Shown here: positions 23,797 to 36,116 of the stretch, in pieces | How the letters are laid out: each line of letters starts with the position of its first letter | Numbering within the stretch: position 1 is the stretch's first letter | Assembly (NCBI GenBank): GCA_037501455.1 | Contig: CM074863.1 | Coordinates: 8,552,001 to 8,616,000, forward strand | DNA length: 64,000 bases | Direction: 5' to 3' | DNA from: Lantana camara | Taxonomy: Eukaryota > Streptophyta > Magnoliopsida > Lamiales > Verbenaceae | Translations under genes and position numbers: made by a program | The notes under the pieces: generated by a model | The model's input: only the letters and a program-made list of their open reading frames with translations | What the model was told of the DNA's origin: nothing | The model's database searches: none

Positions 23797-24912
23797 GTTA
23801 ATCACTGTGATGTACTCAGAAGTGAGGTCTCGGTAACGGGTGGCCAAAATACTTTGTACGTTTGGTGATTGCATGAAATGTGCTAGAGAGAAATATTGAT
23901 CAAGGAATCTGTAGCCTTACTGGAAGGTTAAAAGATATCCCTGAAATAGATTTGCAAAAGTTCGAATTAAATCTTTGGCCAAAGTACTTCGTGTGTGCGT
24001 CACCGAAGTTGTATGTTGAATGTGTTTCACATACAGGGGATTTGGACTTAAAGGCGAATCAAGAAATTTCAGATTAAAAGTGAAAAATAAATGATAGTAG
24101 TATTGATTTATTTTTCATGGATATCTGTACAGAGGAGTAAAATGCAAAATTATTCTAGATCGAGAAATTCGTGAATAATTTAATTAATTTTAGAGTTCAA
24201 CAATATTTATTTAGTGGCCGCAAGCCCCAACGAAGATCAAAGAGAAAATATTAAAACGAGAGAGAGAAATGATTTTTCAAAGTGTTTGAAAATAGCCAAA
24301 GAATTTATTTTGAAAAAATAAATTAAATTCCAAAGAGTTGGAAATGCACGAAATTTTATTTTGGAGAAAATAAAATTTTTCAAAAAAAAAAAAAAAAAGG
24401 CCACGTCAGCGGATCAGCGCCGCGTGGCGCTGACTGGGCGCCAAATGGCAAGACACGTGGACGAATGGGATTCGTCCACGTCATCGAGTTTCAACGGCCC
24501 AGATTGTGTTGACTAAAAAGTCAACGGGTCGTGGAAGCGGATCAAGCGGTTCGGGTCATCGGATAGGGTCGGGTCACGGTTGACCGACCCGACCACGTGG
24601 ACGAATGATGATTCGACACGTGGCAGCCGGGTCAGACCGAGTTGAACCGACCGGTTCACTCCTGAACCGGTCCAAGAGTTGGACCGCCGGTCGGACCGGC
24701 CACGTGGCAGCTGCTTGTTGCTGCGTGCGTGCCACACGCGCCAAGCACACAGCCGCCACAAGGGCGGCGCGTGCCGGCCCCGTTTGGCCCGTGCTTTGCA
24801 CCGCCGTGACCGTCTTGGCGTGCACTCCACTCCGGCGTGCTCTGATTGGCTGTCCGGACTTGGGAGCTACGGTATGAAATCGAAAAAGGACGCGGATGTC
24901 CAATTTTGTGAG

Positions 24913-24922
24913 CTATAAATAT
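24913..24922 (+). promoter_or_regulatory. TATA box of the copia 5' LTR
   Basis: CTATAAATAT lies after the GC-rich part of the LTR and before the R/U5-like region. The same site is at 32282-32291 in the 3' LTR. Confidence 0.6.
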
Positions 24923-25520
24923 GGGCTTTGTTCTTCATTTTAAAATCAAGTTTTTGGGCATTCAATTTCAGAATATTGGCAGCTAACTTTAAAGCCATTC
25001 GGCACTTTCTCTCTCTAGGATTAATTAATCCTAATTAAGGATTAATTAATTACTTAATTAGGTGGTTATATAATTAATATATAATCCACTTAATTAATAG
25101 AAAATAGGGATTTTCTGAAATTAGAAAAAAGGGTTTTTTCTAGAAAAATATTTTCTCAAGTATTTAGCGAAATACTGCCGGAGCCCACACTCCAATTTCT
25201 TAATCGGGGATATTGCGGGGAAGCTCTGCCGGTTTCACGAGAAGATATCGAGGTACTGGAAAAGTGCCGTTGATAGCCAGTTTTGCAGTACGGTAATAGT
25301 ACCGTTATGCTGCCCAAATTATTATTTGCATATTGTGATCATATGCTAGATGATTTAAAATTATGTTATTGATGCCTGTTTATATTAGAGTTATGCTGCC
25401 CGATTTTTTCCGCTGCTTTATTAAAATATTTTTGAAATATTTTGATAACGAGGTTATGGCGAAAATTTTTGAATATTACGCTATACCGTCACTCTGCTTC
25501 GGGCCCGCCACACCAACAAC

Positions 25521-25532
25521 TGGTATCAGAGC
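25521..25532 (+). other. Primer-binding site, initiator Met-tRNA
   Basis: TGGTATCAGAGC, two bases after the 5' LTR end, is the complement of the 3' end of plant initiator methionine tRNA. This fixes the LTR boundary and orientation. Confidence 0.95.
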
Positions 25533-26646
25533 GGGGCTCTGATTATATACTCGCATTGATAAAGCATAAGATGCATAATTTTAAATCTGATACTGTGCAC
25601 GTAAGTTCTGTCTAAGGAGACTGGGTTTTAAGTGGGACCGTTGTGACCCCTCCAGTGTTTCCTGGGAATTTGCGTGGAATGGTAATTTTCTGGGAATTGA
25701 TTTCAATAATCTTCCTGGTTAATTACCGAATCAGTAAATATGATTTAAATTATGTGATAATTTAAAACATATTTATTTAAAGGGCCATTAAAAATTTAAA
25801 GCGTGATAATTATGTGATAATTATTTGCAAGCATGTTTTTAATTTTAAATATGGCATGATAATATGTGATATTATGCTACTTTAATTATGCATGATTTAT
25901 TTAATGTGATTAGATAAATAATATTTAATAGAGATTAAATACGATGCATAATTGGATTAATATTTTTTGGCTTAAATTAATAAAGAGTTATTAAAGCCTT
26001 AAAATATTATTAGGATTATTTAATAATCCTAGTGGGAGCTTATTAATTAGATTAATTACTTCCAAAATTAATAAGACGCCAAAAGTGATTATTTAATAAT
26101 CAAAGATAATCCACAAATTTTATAAAATTCAAGTGGGAGCGAGATGAAAAGAGTTGGATTCTCACGGCCTCCATTACCCGTCTATAGTATAGTGGATATA
26201 TACTACGCCCTTCGGCGGGTATGTATTCACGGTATACAAGATTAGGCTTCTACGGATAGAATGAAATACGGGGAAAGTCAGCTCGACCACGCCTCCGTGG
26301 AGTGTCTGATCTACTCGTACGAATTTCTAGGTAATGGTGTACGCTTGACTAAGTGATGTATTAACCTCCCTTCGGAGCTATGTTACATTCACTTAGAGGC
26401 CAAAGGTTAACGTGGTGGATTAACATAGTTTGGTAAGAGTTACCTAGATGGTATGTTAATTAAGATTAATTCTTGCTTTTCTAAGCGGTTTTCGACCTCG
26501 CTTCCGGGGAGTCAACTGCGGCTAGATAAGTCACCATTGCGTAAACCAAAAATGCTTACGTGGATTTCATTTTTTGGTTTGACGCAAAAGAAGTAAAATA
26601 CAGAATCATAACTTGCACCTTTTAAAATATTTCAGTTTTAAAAACA
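25533..26646 (+). other. Untranslated leader of the copia element
   Basis: About 1.1 kb of AT-rich sequence between primer site and gag start, with AGTGGGAGC-type motifs (26033, 26132) and no long open frame. It presumably holds packaging and splice signals. Confidence 0.6.
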
Positions 26647-27948
26647 ATGACGACCGCTAGCCCGCTTCAATCGATCCTAATGGAAAATAGGCTTGAAGGG
26701 TCTAACTATGCTGACTGGAAAATGAATCTTGACATTGTGTTTGGTCACGAGAATCTGAAACAAGTGCTCACTGAACCTTGTCCGGGGGTACAGGAAACTA
26801 CAGCCAATCAGGATATGAGAAATGCTTATGCCAATTGGATCAAGTCCAATGATTTGGCTAGGTCTTATATCCTGGCATCTGTCTCCAATGTTCTCAAGCA
26901 TCAAATGCATGAGATGCCAACTGCTAGGAACATGATGGATCATCTCCAATGTTTGGAGGACAGAATCGAGCCAAGAGGCTCGAATTGATGCGAAGGCTGT
27001 TAGTTACCAAGATGTCTGAGGGATCACCTCTTCAGGATCATGTTATGAACATGATGGCTTGCCTGAACGAAATTGAAAGCCTTGGTGCTAAATTTGATGA
27101 TCTCAGCAAACAGGATATGATCCTATGCTCTCTGCCAAAATCGTTCGACATATTCAGGCAAAATTATTCTACGAACAAATTGGATTTTTCCCTGCCTGAA
27201 TTGATGAACGAACTTAAAGTGGCGGAGGGAGTGATGAAAGCTAAGAGAACTGTTCTCCTGGCTCAGGCATCGACTTCCACGGCTCCAAAGGCCAACAAGT
27301 GGAAAAAGGGAAAAGGAAAGGTTCTTAATCCCAAGAAAAAGGTTAAGAAGAAGAAGGGTAAACCTAACAAAGGAAAATGTTTCCACTGCGGTGAAAATGG
27401 GCACTGGAAGAGGAATTGTCCAAAATACTTAGCAAGTCTTCCTGCTAAGCCATCTGGACAGGGTATATTGATATCTTGTTTAATTGAATTATGTTTAGTT
27501 GGAAGTCCACCAGATTCTTGGTGTGTGGACTCGGGTTCAACTAATCATATTTGCAATTCGTTGCAGGGGGTTCAAGCTAACTAGAAAGCTTGAAGATGGC
27601 GAGATGCAACTACTGCTCGGTGATAATACAAGTATATCTGTATTAGCAGTAGGGACTGTAAATTTGTATTTTGGTGATAGGGTTTTGGTACTAAAAGACA
27701 CTTTGTACATACCGTGTGTTCGCAGAAATTTAATTTCTGTGAGTTGTTTAATAAATAATGGTTTCAGTATTTGTTTTGAACAAAACTTTACCATTAAGCA
27801 AAATAAAAGGTTTATTTGCTCTGACACGGTAAAAGATGGTCTTTTCTTGTTATACCCCGATAAAAACCCTAATTCCGAACTTAACACTAATACGCTTAAC
27901 TTACCATCCAAAAGAAAAACTCCTATGCCTAATGAGGCGTACAAGTGA
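26647..27948 (+). pseudogene. Copia gag-protease, frameshifted
   Basis: The ATG at 26647 opens gag (MTTASPLQSILMENRLEGSN), whose frame ends at 26988. The continuation MFGGQNRAKR starts in another frame near 26949, so there is a shift at about 26945-26950. This second frame carries the basic linker and a CCHC zinc knuckle CFHCGENGHWKRNC (near 27379-27420), then the protease active site WCVDSGSTNHICNSLQG (27520-27570). A second shift near 27570 moves the protease remainder into the 27499 frame, which stops at TGA 27946-27948 where copia elements normally read W before HLRLGH. Gag forms the particle and the aspartic protease cleaves the polyprotein. Neither could be made correctly here. Confidence 0.9.
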
Positions 27949-28005
27949 CATTTACGTCTTGGTCATATTAATCCAAAAAGGATCCAAAGACTAATTTCAG
28001 ACGAA

Positions 28006-30597
28006 TTGTTGAGTCCCTTGGACTTAACAGAACTACCAGTCTGTGAATCCTGCTTGGAAGGTAAGATGACCAAGAGATCTTTTAAATCTAAAGATAATCA
28101 AGCCACAGAATTGCTTGAGTTAATTCATACGGATGTGTGTGGTCCTATGAGTATTCAAGCAAGAGGAGGTTTTGAGTATTTCATCACTTTTACGGATGAT
28201 TACTCCAGATACGAATACGTTTATTTGATGAGATATAAGTCTGAATCTTTTGAAAAGTTCAAAGAATTCAAGGCTGAAGTTGAAAATCAAACTGGAAAAC
28301 GTATCAAGGCACTTCGATCAGATCGTGGTGGTGAGTATCTGTCTACAGAGTTTCTAGAATTTCTCACTGCAAATGGGATTAAATCCCAATTATCTGCACC
28401 GGGTACACCCCAGCAGAACGGTGTTGCAGAAAGGAGAAATAGAACTCTGATGGAAATGGTAAGATCTATGATGAGTCATGCTACCCTACCAAGTTCGTTT
28501 TGGGGCTTTGCACTCGAAACGGCGGCACACATATTAAACCTTGTTCCATCCAAGTCGGCTCCTAAAACACCAATGGAACTGTGGCGAGGGCGAAAGCCCA
28601 GTGTCTCCTATCTTCGGATATGGGGAACCCCAGCTCATGTGTTAAGGAAGGATCCTGACAAGTTGGAATCAAGAACAGAGGTTTGCTTGTTCATAGGTTA
28701 TCCTAAAGGAACAAGAGGTGGTATATTTTACGATCCGAGAGATTACAAAGTGTTTGTGAGCACTAATGCTAAATATCTCGAAGATGATTTCGTAAATAAC
28801 CACAAGGGTAGAAGCAAAATTGTGTTAGAAAAAATGACAACATCAGATTCTGAATTCCAAGAACCCGTAGTAACTGAAAATGTGTTAGATACATATATTG
28901 TACCAGATACAACATATGATGTAGGGACGAGTACACAGCAGCCTCGTCGTAGTGGGAGGATTGTCAGGGTACCTGATAGATACCTAGGATTAACCCAAGT
29001 GGTTGAATCTGAAGTATCTGATCCTGTCACATATGATGAAGGTATAAAGGATATAGATGCTGACCGTTGGGTCAGAGCCATGGAATCCGAATTAGATTCA
29101 ATGTATTCAAATAAAGTCTGGGAACTTGTAGAGGCGCCTGAGGGCATTAAACCTATTGGATGTAAATGGGTCTACAAGAGAAAAAGGGGAATAGATGGAA
29201 AGGTTGAGACCTTTAAAGCAAGGCTTGTGGCAAAGGGTTATACCCAGAAAGAAGGTATCGATTATGACGAAACCTTCTCACCTGTAGCAATGCTTAAGTC
29301 CATAAGAATTCTCCTATCCATTGCTGCTCATTTTGATTATGAGATTTGGCAAATGGATGTAAAGACTGCCTTCTTGAACGGACACCTTCAAGAAGAGATA
29401 TACATGGCTCAACCTGAAGGCTTTATTGCCAGAAATCAGGAGCATATGGCATGCAAGCTTGATAGATCTATTTATGGTCTTAAGCAAGCGTCTAGGTCAT
29501 GGAACATCAGATTTAATGAGGGAATTAAATCCTTTGGATTTATACAATTGCCTGATGAACCATGTGTGTACAAGAGACATCATGATAGTGTTGTAACATT
29601 TTTAGTTCTATATGTTGACGATACTCTGCTCATTGGGAATGACACGGGAATATTGTCAGCAGTTAAGATTTGGTTGTCAAACCAGTTTGACATGAAAGAC
29701 CTAGGTGAAGCCAGTTATATTCTAGGGATCAGACTTTGTCGTGATCGTAAGAATAAAATGATTGGTTTATCACAAGCAGCATATATAGATAAGATGCTGG
29801 CAAGATATAATATGGCGAATTCCAAGAAAGGTTCATTACCTTTCAGACATGGAGTTCATCTGTCTCGGGATCAGTGTCCTAAGAACCCAGAAGAGACAGA
29901 AGAAATGATAGATGTTCCGTATGCTTCGGCAGTCGGAAGCCTCATGTATGCCATGTTATGTACAAGGCCAGATATCTGTTATGCTGTAGGTCTAGTCAGC
30001 AGATATCAGTCAAACCCTGGACCCCAACACTGGATAGCTGTAAAGCATATATTAAAGTACTTGAGAAGAACTCGGGATTATATGTTTGTCTATCGCAGTG
30101 ATGAGCTCATTCCTATTGGGTACACAGATTCGGATTTTCAATCTGATTTGGATTCTAGGCGTTCGACGTCTGGATACGTGTTCACCCTTGGAGGAGCAGC
30201 CGTAAGTTGGAGGAGTATTAAGCAATCTTGCATTGTTGACTCCACCATGGAAGCCGAATACGTGGCAGCTTCAGAAGCAGCCAAAGAAGCGTATTGGTTC
30301 CGGAATTTTCTAATGGATCTAGAAGTCGTCAAGGACGGACTTACGCCGATCACATTGTACTGTGACAATGTTGGAGCGGTGGCCAACTCCAAGGAACCTC
30401 GAAGTCATAAACGTGCCAAGCACATCGAGAGAAAGTTTCACATTATACGTGATTATGTGGAACGTGGAGAAGTGGCAGTGGTGAAAATTGGCTCAGTAAA
30501 TAATCTGGCAGATCCCTTCACTAAGACTTTGGCGCAAAAGAGTTTTGACACTCATGTAGAAGGGATGGGTCTTAGATATGTAGCCAATTGGATTTAG
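28006..30597 (+). CDS. Copia integrase-reverse transcriptase-RNase H, long open part
   Basis: An 863-codon open frame, the continuation of the polyprotein after the stop at 27946. The integrase zinc motif is split: HLRLGH lies just before the frame's first Met, CESC at residues 13-16. Catalytic D43 (HTDVCGP), D106 (RSDRGGE) and E142 (GVAERRNRT) form the DDE triad. Reverse transcriptase includes [19 protein letters not shown] and the YVDD box at about residues 536-539; RNase H includes YTDSDF, MEAEYVA and [13 protein letters not shown]. No ATG initiates it biologically; it depended on the upstream frame. It ends at TAG just before the polypurine tract. Confidence 0.92.
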   Translation: MLSPLDLTELPVCESCLEGKMTKRSFKSKDNQATELLELIHTDVCGPMSIQARGGFEYFITFTDDYSRYEYVYLMRYKSESFEKFKEFKAEVENQTGKRIKALRSDRGGEYLSTEFLEFLTANGIKSQLSAPGTPQQNGVAERRNRTLMEMVRSMMSHATLPSSFWGFALETAAHILNLVPSKSAPKTPMELWRGRKPSVSYLRIWGTPAHVLRKDPDKLESRTEVCLFIGYPKGTRGGIFYDPRDYKVFVSTNAKYLEDDFVNNHKGRSKIVLEKMTTSDSEFQEPVVTENVLDTYIVPDTTYDVGTSTQQPRRSGRIVRVPDRYLGLTQVVESEVSDPVTYDEGIKDIDADRWVRAMESELDSMYSNKVWELVEAPEGIKPIGCKWVYKRKRGIDGKVETFKARLVAKGYTQKEGIDYDETFSPVAMLKSIRILLSIAAHFDYEIWQMDVKTAFLNGHLQEEIYMAQPEGFIARNQEHMACKLDRSIYGLKQASRSWNIRFNEGIKSFGFIQLPDEPCVYKRHHDSVVTFLVLYVDDTLLIGNDTGILSAVKIWLSNQFDMKDLGEASYILGIRLCRDRKNKMIGLSQAAYIDKMLARYNMANSKKGSLPFRHGVHLSRDQCPKNPEETEEMIDVPYASAVGSLMYAMLCTRPDICYAVGLVSRYQSNPGPQHWIAVKHILKYLRRTRDYMFVYRSDELIPIGYTDSDFQSDLDSRRSTSGYVFTLGGAAVSWRSIKQSCIVDSTMEAEYVAASEAAKEAYWFRNFLMDLEVVKDGLTPITLYCDNVGAVANSKEPRSHKRAKHIERKFHIIRDYVERGEVAVVKIGSVNNLADPFTKTLAQKSFDTHVEGMGLRYVANWI

Positions 30598-30611
30598 GGC
30601 AAGTGGGAGAT
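30598..30611 (+). other. Polypurine tract of the copia element
   Basis: GGCAAGTGGGAGA(T) immediately before the 3' LTR start; primes plus-strand synthesis. Confidence 0.85.
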
Positions 30612-32887
30612 TGTTGGGATAAATGCCCTGAAAATCCAATTATATTGTAAATATTTTGGATTAATAAAACTGAAATTAAAGCAAGTTATGAGTATTTTAC
30701 AAATTTTATAATTAATGACGTGTGATGGTATTTTTATATGAAATGTGTTTCATAGGAAAAGACTTTAAATACCAGAAATCACGTGTCATTAAAGTTCTAG
30801 TCGGTTTGATAAGAAGATGTTCTTATCAAGACTATAATGTGTTATATAAGATGATTAGTCTTTCATCATAGGGAAATGAAGTTTCTAATTATGACACATT
30901 GATGATTTTCAATGAGATTGGAAACATCGAACTGGACCACTGAGATTGTTCATTTTATACTGCTATCTAAAATGAACAAAATCTCGGAAGCATTAGACTC
31001 TTAATCCGGGCAGTGTTTCTACTTTAGGCATGTAGTGTTAATCACTGTGATGTACTCAGAAGTGAGGTCTCGATAACGGGTGGCCAAAATACTTTGTACG
31101 TTCGGTGATTGCATGAAATGTGCTAGAGAGAAATATTGATCAAGGAATCTGTAGCCTTGCTGGAAGGTTAAAAGATATCCCTGAAATATATTTGCAAAAG
31201 TTCGAATTAAATCTTTGGCCAAAGTACTTCGTGTGTGCGTCACCGAAGTTGTATGTTGAATGTGTTTCACATACAGGGGATTTGGACTTAAAGGCGAATC
31301 AAGAAATTTCAGATTGAAAGTGAAAAATAAATGATAGTAGTATTGATTTATTTTTCATGGATATCTGTACAGAGGAGTAAAATGCAAAATTATTCTAGAT
31401 CGAGAAATTCGTGAATAATTTAATTAATTTTAGAGTTCAACAATATTTATTTAGTGGAATTAAATATTGTTAAACGGTAATCAATTATTTTCATGGGATG
31501 ATAATAGATTGACCCGTTTGGAGCTAAGATTAATTAGTCCTGCAGGTCCCCCCGCAAGCCCCAACGAAGATCAAAGAGAAAATATTAAAACGAGAGAGAG
31601 AAATGATTTTTCAAAGTGTTTGAAAATAGCCAAGGAATTTATTTTGAGAAAATAAATTAAATTCCAAAGAGTTGGAAATGCCCGAAATTTTATTTTGGAG
31701 AAAATAAAAATTTTCAAAAAAAAAGAAGGTTTTTTGCTGACGTGGCATGCCACGTCAGCGGGTCAGCGCCGCGTGGCGCTGACTGGGCGCCAAATGGCAA
31801 GACACGTGGACGAATGGGATTCGTCCACGTCATCGAGTTTCAACGGCCCAGATTGTGTTGACTAAAAAGTCAACGGGTTGTGGAAGCGGGTCAAGCGGTT
31901 CGGGTCATCGGATAGGGTCGGGTCACGGTTGACCGACCCGGCCACGTGGACGAATGATGATTCGACACGTGGTAGCCGGGTCAGACCGAGTTGAACCGAC
32001 CGGTTCACTCCTGAACCGGTCCAAGAGTTGGACCGCCGGTCGGACCGGGTCGGACCGGCCACGTGGCAGCTGCTTGTTGCTGCGTGCGTGCCACACGCGC
32101 CAAGCGCACAGCCGCCACAAGGGCGGCGCGTGCGGGCGCGTGCCGGCCCCGTTTGGAGCGTGCTTTGCACCGCCGTGACCGTCTTGGCGTGCACTCCACT
32201 CCGGCGTGCTCTGATTGGCTGTCCGGACTTGGGAGCTACGGTATGAAATCGAAAAAGGACGCGGATGTCCCATTTTGTGAGCTATAAATATGGGCTTTGT
32301 TCTTCATTTTAAAATCAAGTTTTTGGGCATTCAATTTCAGAATATTGGCAGCTAACTTTAAAGCCATTCGACACTTTCTCTCTCTAGGATTAATTAATCC
32401 TAATTAAGGATTAATTAATTACTTAATTAGGTGGTTATATAATTAATATATAATCCACTTAATTAATAGAAAATAGGGATTTTCTGAAATTAGAAAAAAG
32501 GGTTTTTTCTAGAAAAATATTTTCTCAAGTATTTAGCGAAATACTGCCGGAGCCCACACTCCAATTTCTTAATCGGGGATATTGCGGGGAAGCTCTGCCG
32601 GTTTCACGAGAAGATATCGAGGTACTGGAAAAGTGCCGTTGATAGCCAGTTTTGCAGTACGGTAATAGTACCGTTATGCTGCCCAAATTATTATTTGCAT
32701 ATTGTGATCATATGCTAGATGATTTAAAATTATGTTATTGATGCCTGTTTATATTAGAGTTATGCTGCCCGATTTTTTCCGCTGCTTTATTAAAATATTT
32801 TTGAAATATTTTGATAACGAGGTTATGGCGAAAATTTTTGAATATTACGCTATACCGTCACTCTGCTTCGGGCCCGCCACACCAACA
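30612..32887 (+). repeat. 3' LTR of the copia element, 2276 bp
   Basis: TGTTGGGATAAATGCC to CACACCAACA, followed by the GTTTT duplication. It contains the 94 bp missing from the 5' LTR (31458-31551) and a TATA box at 32282-32291. A 65-codon open frame (31120-31317) is conserved between the two LTRs with a few changes, but is probably incidental. Confidence 0.95.
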
Positions 32888-32892
32888 GTTTT

Positions 32893-33400
32893 ACCCTATA
32901 TTGGCACTCCGAAGCTCAAGTCAGTTTCGAGTTTTGGAGAGAAGATCGATTAGACTTGAGGAGCAATAAATAAGCTTACCAAATGACATTTATGAGGGTA
33001 TATTTATACCATTGGGGTTAATGATGATCTTTTCGTACTATTTGCAGGTGCATTTAATGCCCATCAGGTACTGTACGAATGCACAGTCTGCATTTAATGC
33101 TGAGGCGGCGAAAGGGCCCCACTCCGATGCCCGAGTCGATAGTCGAGTTAGAGGGGGACAACTCGACAGTTGACCCTCGACTTACTGTCCGGAATGTCGA
33201 CTTTTCCTCGACCTTTTCGGTGGTTGGGGGTTCCTCCGGGGTGATAGCCGACCTGAGGCTGCCCATCGAGTCGACCCACGTGGCCTCTCTTGCTGAGTCA
33301 AGCCTGCTTTGCGTGACACATGGCGCCTTGGGACTAGTCCACGTGGTCCACGTGGCTCGATGGTTCTGGCCCAGGTCAATCTCAATTTGAACTTAATTGT
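32893..33400 (-). repeat. LTR relic next to the copia element
   Basis: On the minus strand: a GC-rich block with CACGTGG motifs (33340-33360), TATA-like GGTATAAATATACCC (about 33000), then CTGACTTGAGCTTCGGAGTG. That order is typical of the promoter-to-U5 part of plant LTRs, and the CTGACTTGAG..CGGAG motif also occurs in the relic at 55045-55790. The copia element inserted within it (left continuation 18817-18849). No coding region remains. Confidence 0.45.
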
Positions 33401-33913
33401 TCTTATGGAGCATGATAAAGAGCCAATTATTGTGGTGATTCACAATTCGATTATTTCTCAATATAATTTTTTCTTGAATAACTCGGGAAACAAACTTCAA
33501 CTCTTTGTTCTAATAATTTATATTAAATTTAAAAAAGAGTAATTTAGGAAAAATAGATTTAAAATACTAACAAATAATCTTGGGGAGTCGTGTGCAAATT
33601 ATGTGCTAACACAGGATTTTATCAACTAAATTTTATAACACAGTGTTTTTCGTAATACTTATGTCTAATATAGAGGTATGTGTGGAGTTAACTCTTAAGT
33701 TTATAATAAAATTGACAACGTGGTCAAGTCATTATGTGATCTAAGTTTACTGTCCTATTAGTTACGAAACATATTGTCATTATGTGAATTTGATGCGGTG
33801 AAATATATAAAAAGACGTACTTTCAATACCTTTATTGCTTAAAATAAATAAATATGTGGATAGTTTTGTACATGGGCCTTTTTTTAAAAACAAATAAATA
33901 AATAAATAAATGA

Positions 33914-34342
33914 TCAAGACAATTGTGGGATTATTAATGAGGCCCCTCTTCGTTCATTAACAAACGAGAGGCAAGTGAATTGACAATGAGCAACAATCCG
34001 CATGCCCAAGAGAGCATTACAACAAACATGCCTAGAACCAAAGATTTTGTTATACAAGAGCAAAAAGGCATAAATTAATGTTCGATCCCTATTACACACC
34101 GGGTTGCATGGATCATCCATTGGCCCCCGATTGAGGCGCCCAGACATCCAGGCTTCTGCTTGAATGGAGCTAGCATCACAACAAATGATCTCATTTATTC
34201 CGGTGGCATCATGGGGACCTTCATGGCCTTCTGCAAAAGCCATGTAGCTTCTCGAATGTTTACGGACATCACGTACTAAAATCTGGCCATCAATTACATG
34301 AGGGTAACAATCTGGCATGGTTGAAGTGTGTTGATGACCCAA
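33914..34342 (-). CDS. Unrecognised small cysteine-containing reading frame
   Basis: A 142-codon frame from an ATG; an inner ATG would give MPDCYPHVIDGQILVRDV as start. It contains IICCDASS, DDPCNPVCN and CCNALLG. There is no signal peptide at either start and no family I can name. GC content is higher than the flanks, which is the main reason to list it. It could be a spurious frame or a fragment of a spliced gene. Confidence 0.25.
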   Translation of the reverse strand: MGHQHTSTMPDCYPHVIDGQILVRDVRKHSRSYMAFAEGHEGPHDATGINEIICCDASSIQAEAWMSGRLNRGPMDDPCNPVCNRDRTLIYAFLLLYNKIFGSRHVCCNALLGMRIVAHCQFTCLSFVNERRGASLIIPQLS

Positions 34343-35231
34343 TAATTTAACATACCTCTTTATATATATTATGGAGGTCAGAAAATACTTGATTGTTTGT
34401 GATCCTTAAGATGATCCCATGACATTTATATATCTTTTTGGTGGCGGTACCATGGAACCATAGCTTCACTATATTTTTTAGAAATTAATATTACTAAGAT
34501 ATTTTAATTGTTTTTATGAGGGTATGTACTATGTAGGTATATAATTGAACAACTTTGGATTGTATTATTAATTTTTCAACGATAGAGGGGAGGGCAACAA
34601 AGTTATTTAAATTTAATAATTGTGCAAATTGATGTGAATATACTTCTCTCCTTGCATGTGCAGATTCGCTCAAGAAATTGACCTAGTATAAGCTTATGTG
34701 GGCATGCATGCAATGCATAAATAATCTCTTGTGATATAATAATTATAATAAATTTTAATCAATTGTAAGTGTATGAAGAGGTTTCCAAGTCACGATCCAA
34801 TAATATGGAGCACTTGTAAATTTTGAGTTAAGGCACTAATTCACATAACATGACTCATGATATCAGACACAATTGATCAGGTCTGAGGATCTAACCAAAT
34901 GTTTTTTCAGTTATACTTTCAAGAAATAAAACTATGGAATTTTAATGAGTATATAATATGAATTTATATTAATTTCTAAAGAATAAGGTACCACTCCAAT
35001 TTTGACCTTGCCATTATTCGAACTCCTACTTTTTTGTCCAGAAGCTTTGAATTTCTGGGGAAAAGAAAGTTTTGTAACTTATTGGCCATTGCCATTATAT
35101 GTGACCCAACTAAGCCCGAGTTTGATTGGAATTTAGAAGTTAATAAATGGTCTGTGGGCCTTGTTTTGAAAGGCCCAGCTTATTAAACAAAATTTGCCCT
35201 CCATCTTTAGCTTTTTTATTATTTGCTCACA
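34343..35231. other. Spacer, nothing recognised
   Basis: AT-rich, short open frames only, no repeat or RNA gene seen. Confidence 0.5.
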
Positions 35232-35460
35232 GGGGTTGATCAAGTGGTTTGAGGGTTCTTTATCAAAGGCAATGATTCGGATCCGAATTCATCTATCCAT
35301 TTAGTATGTGTGTGTGAAAAAAAAAAAAGAATTTCATTAAAGTTATTAGTTGGCCAAGTGGTTTGAGGGTTATTTATCAAAGGCAATAATTCGGATCCGA
35401 ATCCATCTATCCATTTAGTATGTGTGTGTGAAAAAAAAAAAAGAATCTCATTAAAGTTAT
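35232..35460 (+). mobile_element. SINE-like repeat, tandemly duplicated
   Basis: GGGGTTGATCAAGTGGTTTG (box-A-like) and TTCGGATCCGAAT-C (box-B-like), then TATGTGTGTGTG and an A-run (35317-35328). The whole 113-bp segment, including the flank TCATTAAAGTTATTAGTT, is repeated at 35341-35460. The layout matches tRNA-derived SINEs. Related copies lie at 36005, 53360 and 56410. Confidence 0.6.
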
Positions 35461-36004
35461 TAGTTATAGGCTTGCGTCCTCTCTCTTCACACTTTCTCAG
35501 TTTCTCCGTAACAAGCAGACCAATGCATTCCAAAATTCACATGATTATTCTTATTTAAATAAATATTTTAAGCATTAATGAAAGTAACATAACATTTCAA
35601 TATAAATATGCATGTGAGGTTTGTCCAATATTAAAAAAGAAAATAACATTCATAAAATCTATGTATGGAAATAGTTGATTATAAAAATATCAAAATATCC
35701 TTAAATAGGGTTATTTGAAAAAACGAAAAAAAAGATGGTATATAGGTACAAAATTCAAGTACTTATATCAAATCCTTTAATAATTTCAGTACTTGCATTA
35801 ATATCCTTGTCTTTGGATTATTTATAACATATATATATACCCTCTTGAATTTTAGCATATGGGAGTTCTAAAAAAAAAAAAAAAAAAAAAAATTTAGCAT
35901 ATGGAGGATAAATAATAAAATCGCATATTCTGTTAAATTTAACATCAAAACAATAGATTAAGAGATATTCGTAATTTCTCAAACCTTAATAAGTATTTAT
36001 AGCC
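35461..36004. other. AT-rich spacer
   Basis: Homopolymer A runs at 35870-35891 and TA-rich sequence; no gene seen. Confidence 0.5.
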
Positions 36005-36116
36005 TTTTTTTTTTTTTTTTTGTTAACACACGCACACCCAATTGGGGTTCAAATCCGAGACCTTGTCTTCGAGAACGAACCCATAACCACTTGGATCAAC
36101 CCTCGGCAATAAGAAT
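36005..36116 (-). mobile_element. SINE-like copy, minus strand
   Basis: On the minus strand: CCGAGGGTTGATCCAAGTGG (box A region), CGGATTTGAACCCCAA (box B region), TGTGCGTGTG and a terminal A-run (T-run 36006-36021 on plus). Confidence 0.65.

Larger units (their letters stand above)
18850..25518 (+). repeat. 5' LTR of the copia element, interrupted
   Basis: Matches the 3' LTR from TGTTGGG to CACCAACA once 19280-23801 is removed. Relative to the 3' copy it lacks the segment corresponding to 31458-31551 (junction near 24216, TTTAGTGG|CCGCAAGCC), has a longer A-run at 24383, and has one fewer GGGTCGGACC-type repeat near 24690. It includes a GC-rich promoter region with CACGTGG motifs. Confidence 0.95.
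18850..32887 (+). mobile_element. Ty1/copia LTR retrotransposon with nested solo LTR
   Basis: LTRs start TGTTGGGATAAATGCCCTG and end GCCACACCAACA. A 5-bp duplication GTTTT flanks the element (18845-18849 and 32888-32892). Order: 5' LTR (18850-25518), primer site, gag-protease (broken), integrase, reverse transcriptase, RNase H, polypurine tract, 3' LTR (30612-32887). Integrase before reverse transcriptase marks the copia superfamily. The 5' LTR carries a 4.5-kb insertion and lacks about 94 bp relative to the 3' LTR; coding is broken by shifts and stops. It is a dead element of moderate age. Confidence 0.95.
18424..33690. mobile_element. Probable old Mutator-like element split by the copia insertion
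   Basis: The left flank (18424-18530: CCATGGAGCACCCCTGTGTT, AAAAACCCTGTGTTATAAAA) reappears inverted at 33580-33690, where the minus strand reads CCACACATACCTCTATATT, GAAAAACACTGTGTTATAAA. The ends GAGTT/AACTC are bordered by TTAAGTTATA on the left and TTAAGTTTATA on the right, a worn target duplication. Without the nested copia the element would be about 1.2 kb. Identity between arms is only moderate, so this is inferred. Confidence 0.45.

Noticed and set aside
24513..24903. Overlapping frames in the GC-rich part of the copia LTR (also 31862-32287)
   Set aside because: Arginine/alanine-rich shadows caused by GC content; frames are not preserved between the two LTRs.
28743..29147. Antisense frames opposite the copia pol (also 26677-26949 and 27537-27944)
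   Set aside because: Shadows of the sense coding region.
31120..31317. 65-codon frame present in both copia LTRs (other copy 23880-24077)
   Set aside because: Conserved only because LTRs are copies of each other; no domain and no known LTR protein.
33914..34342. RALF-like secreted peptide gene
   Set aside because: Cysteines and a NRG-like motif are present, but the RALF YISY and C-terminal cysteine pattern and a signal peptide are not; kept only as an unrecognised frame.
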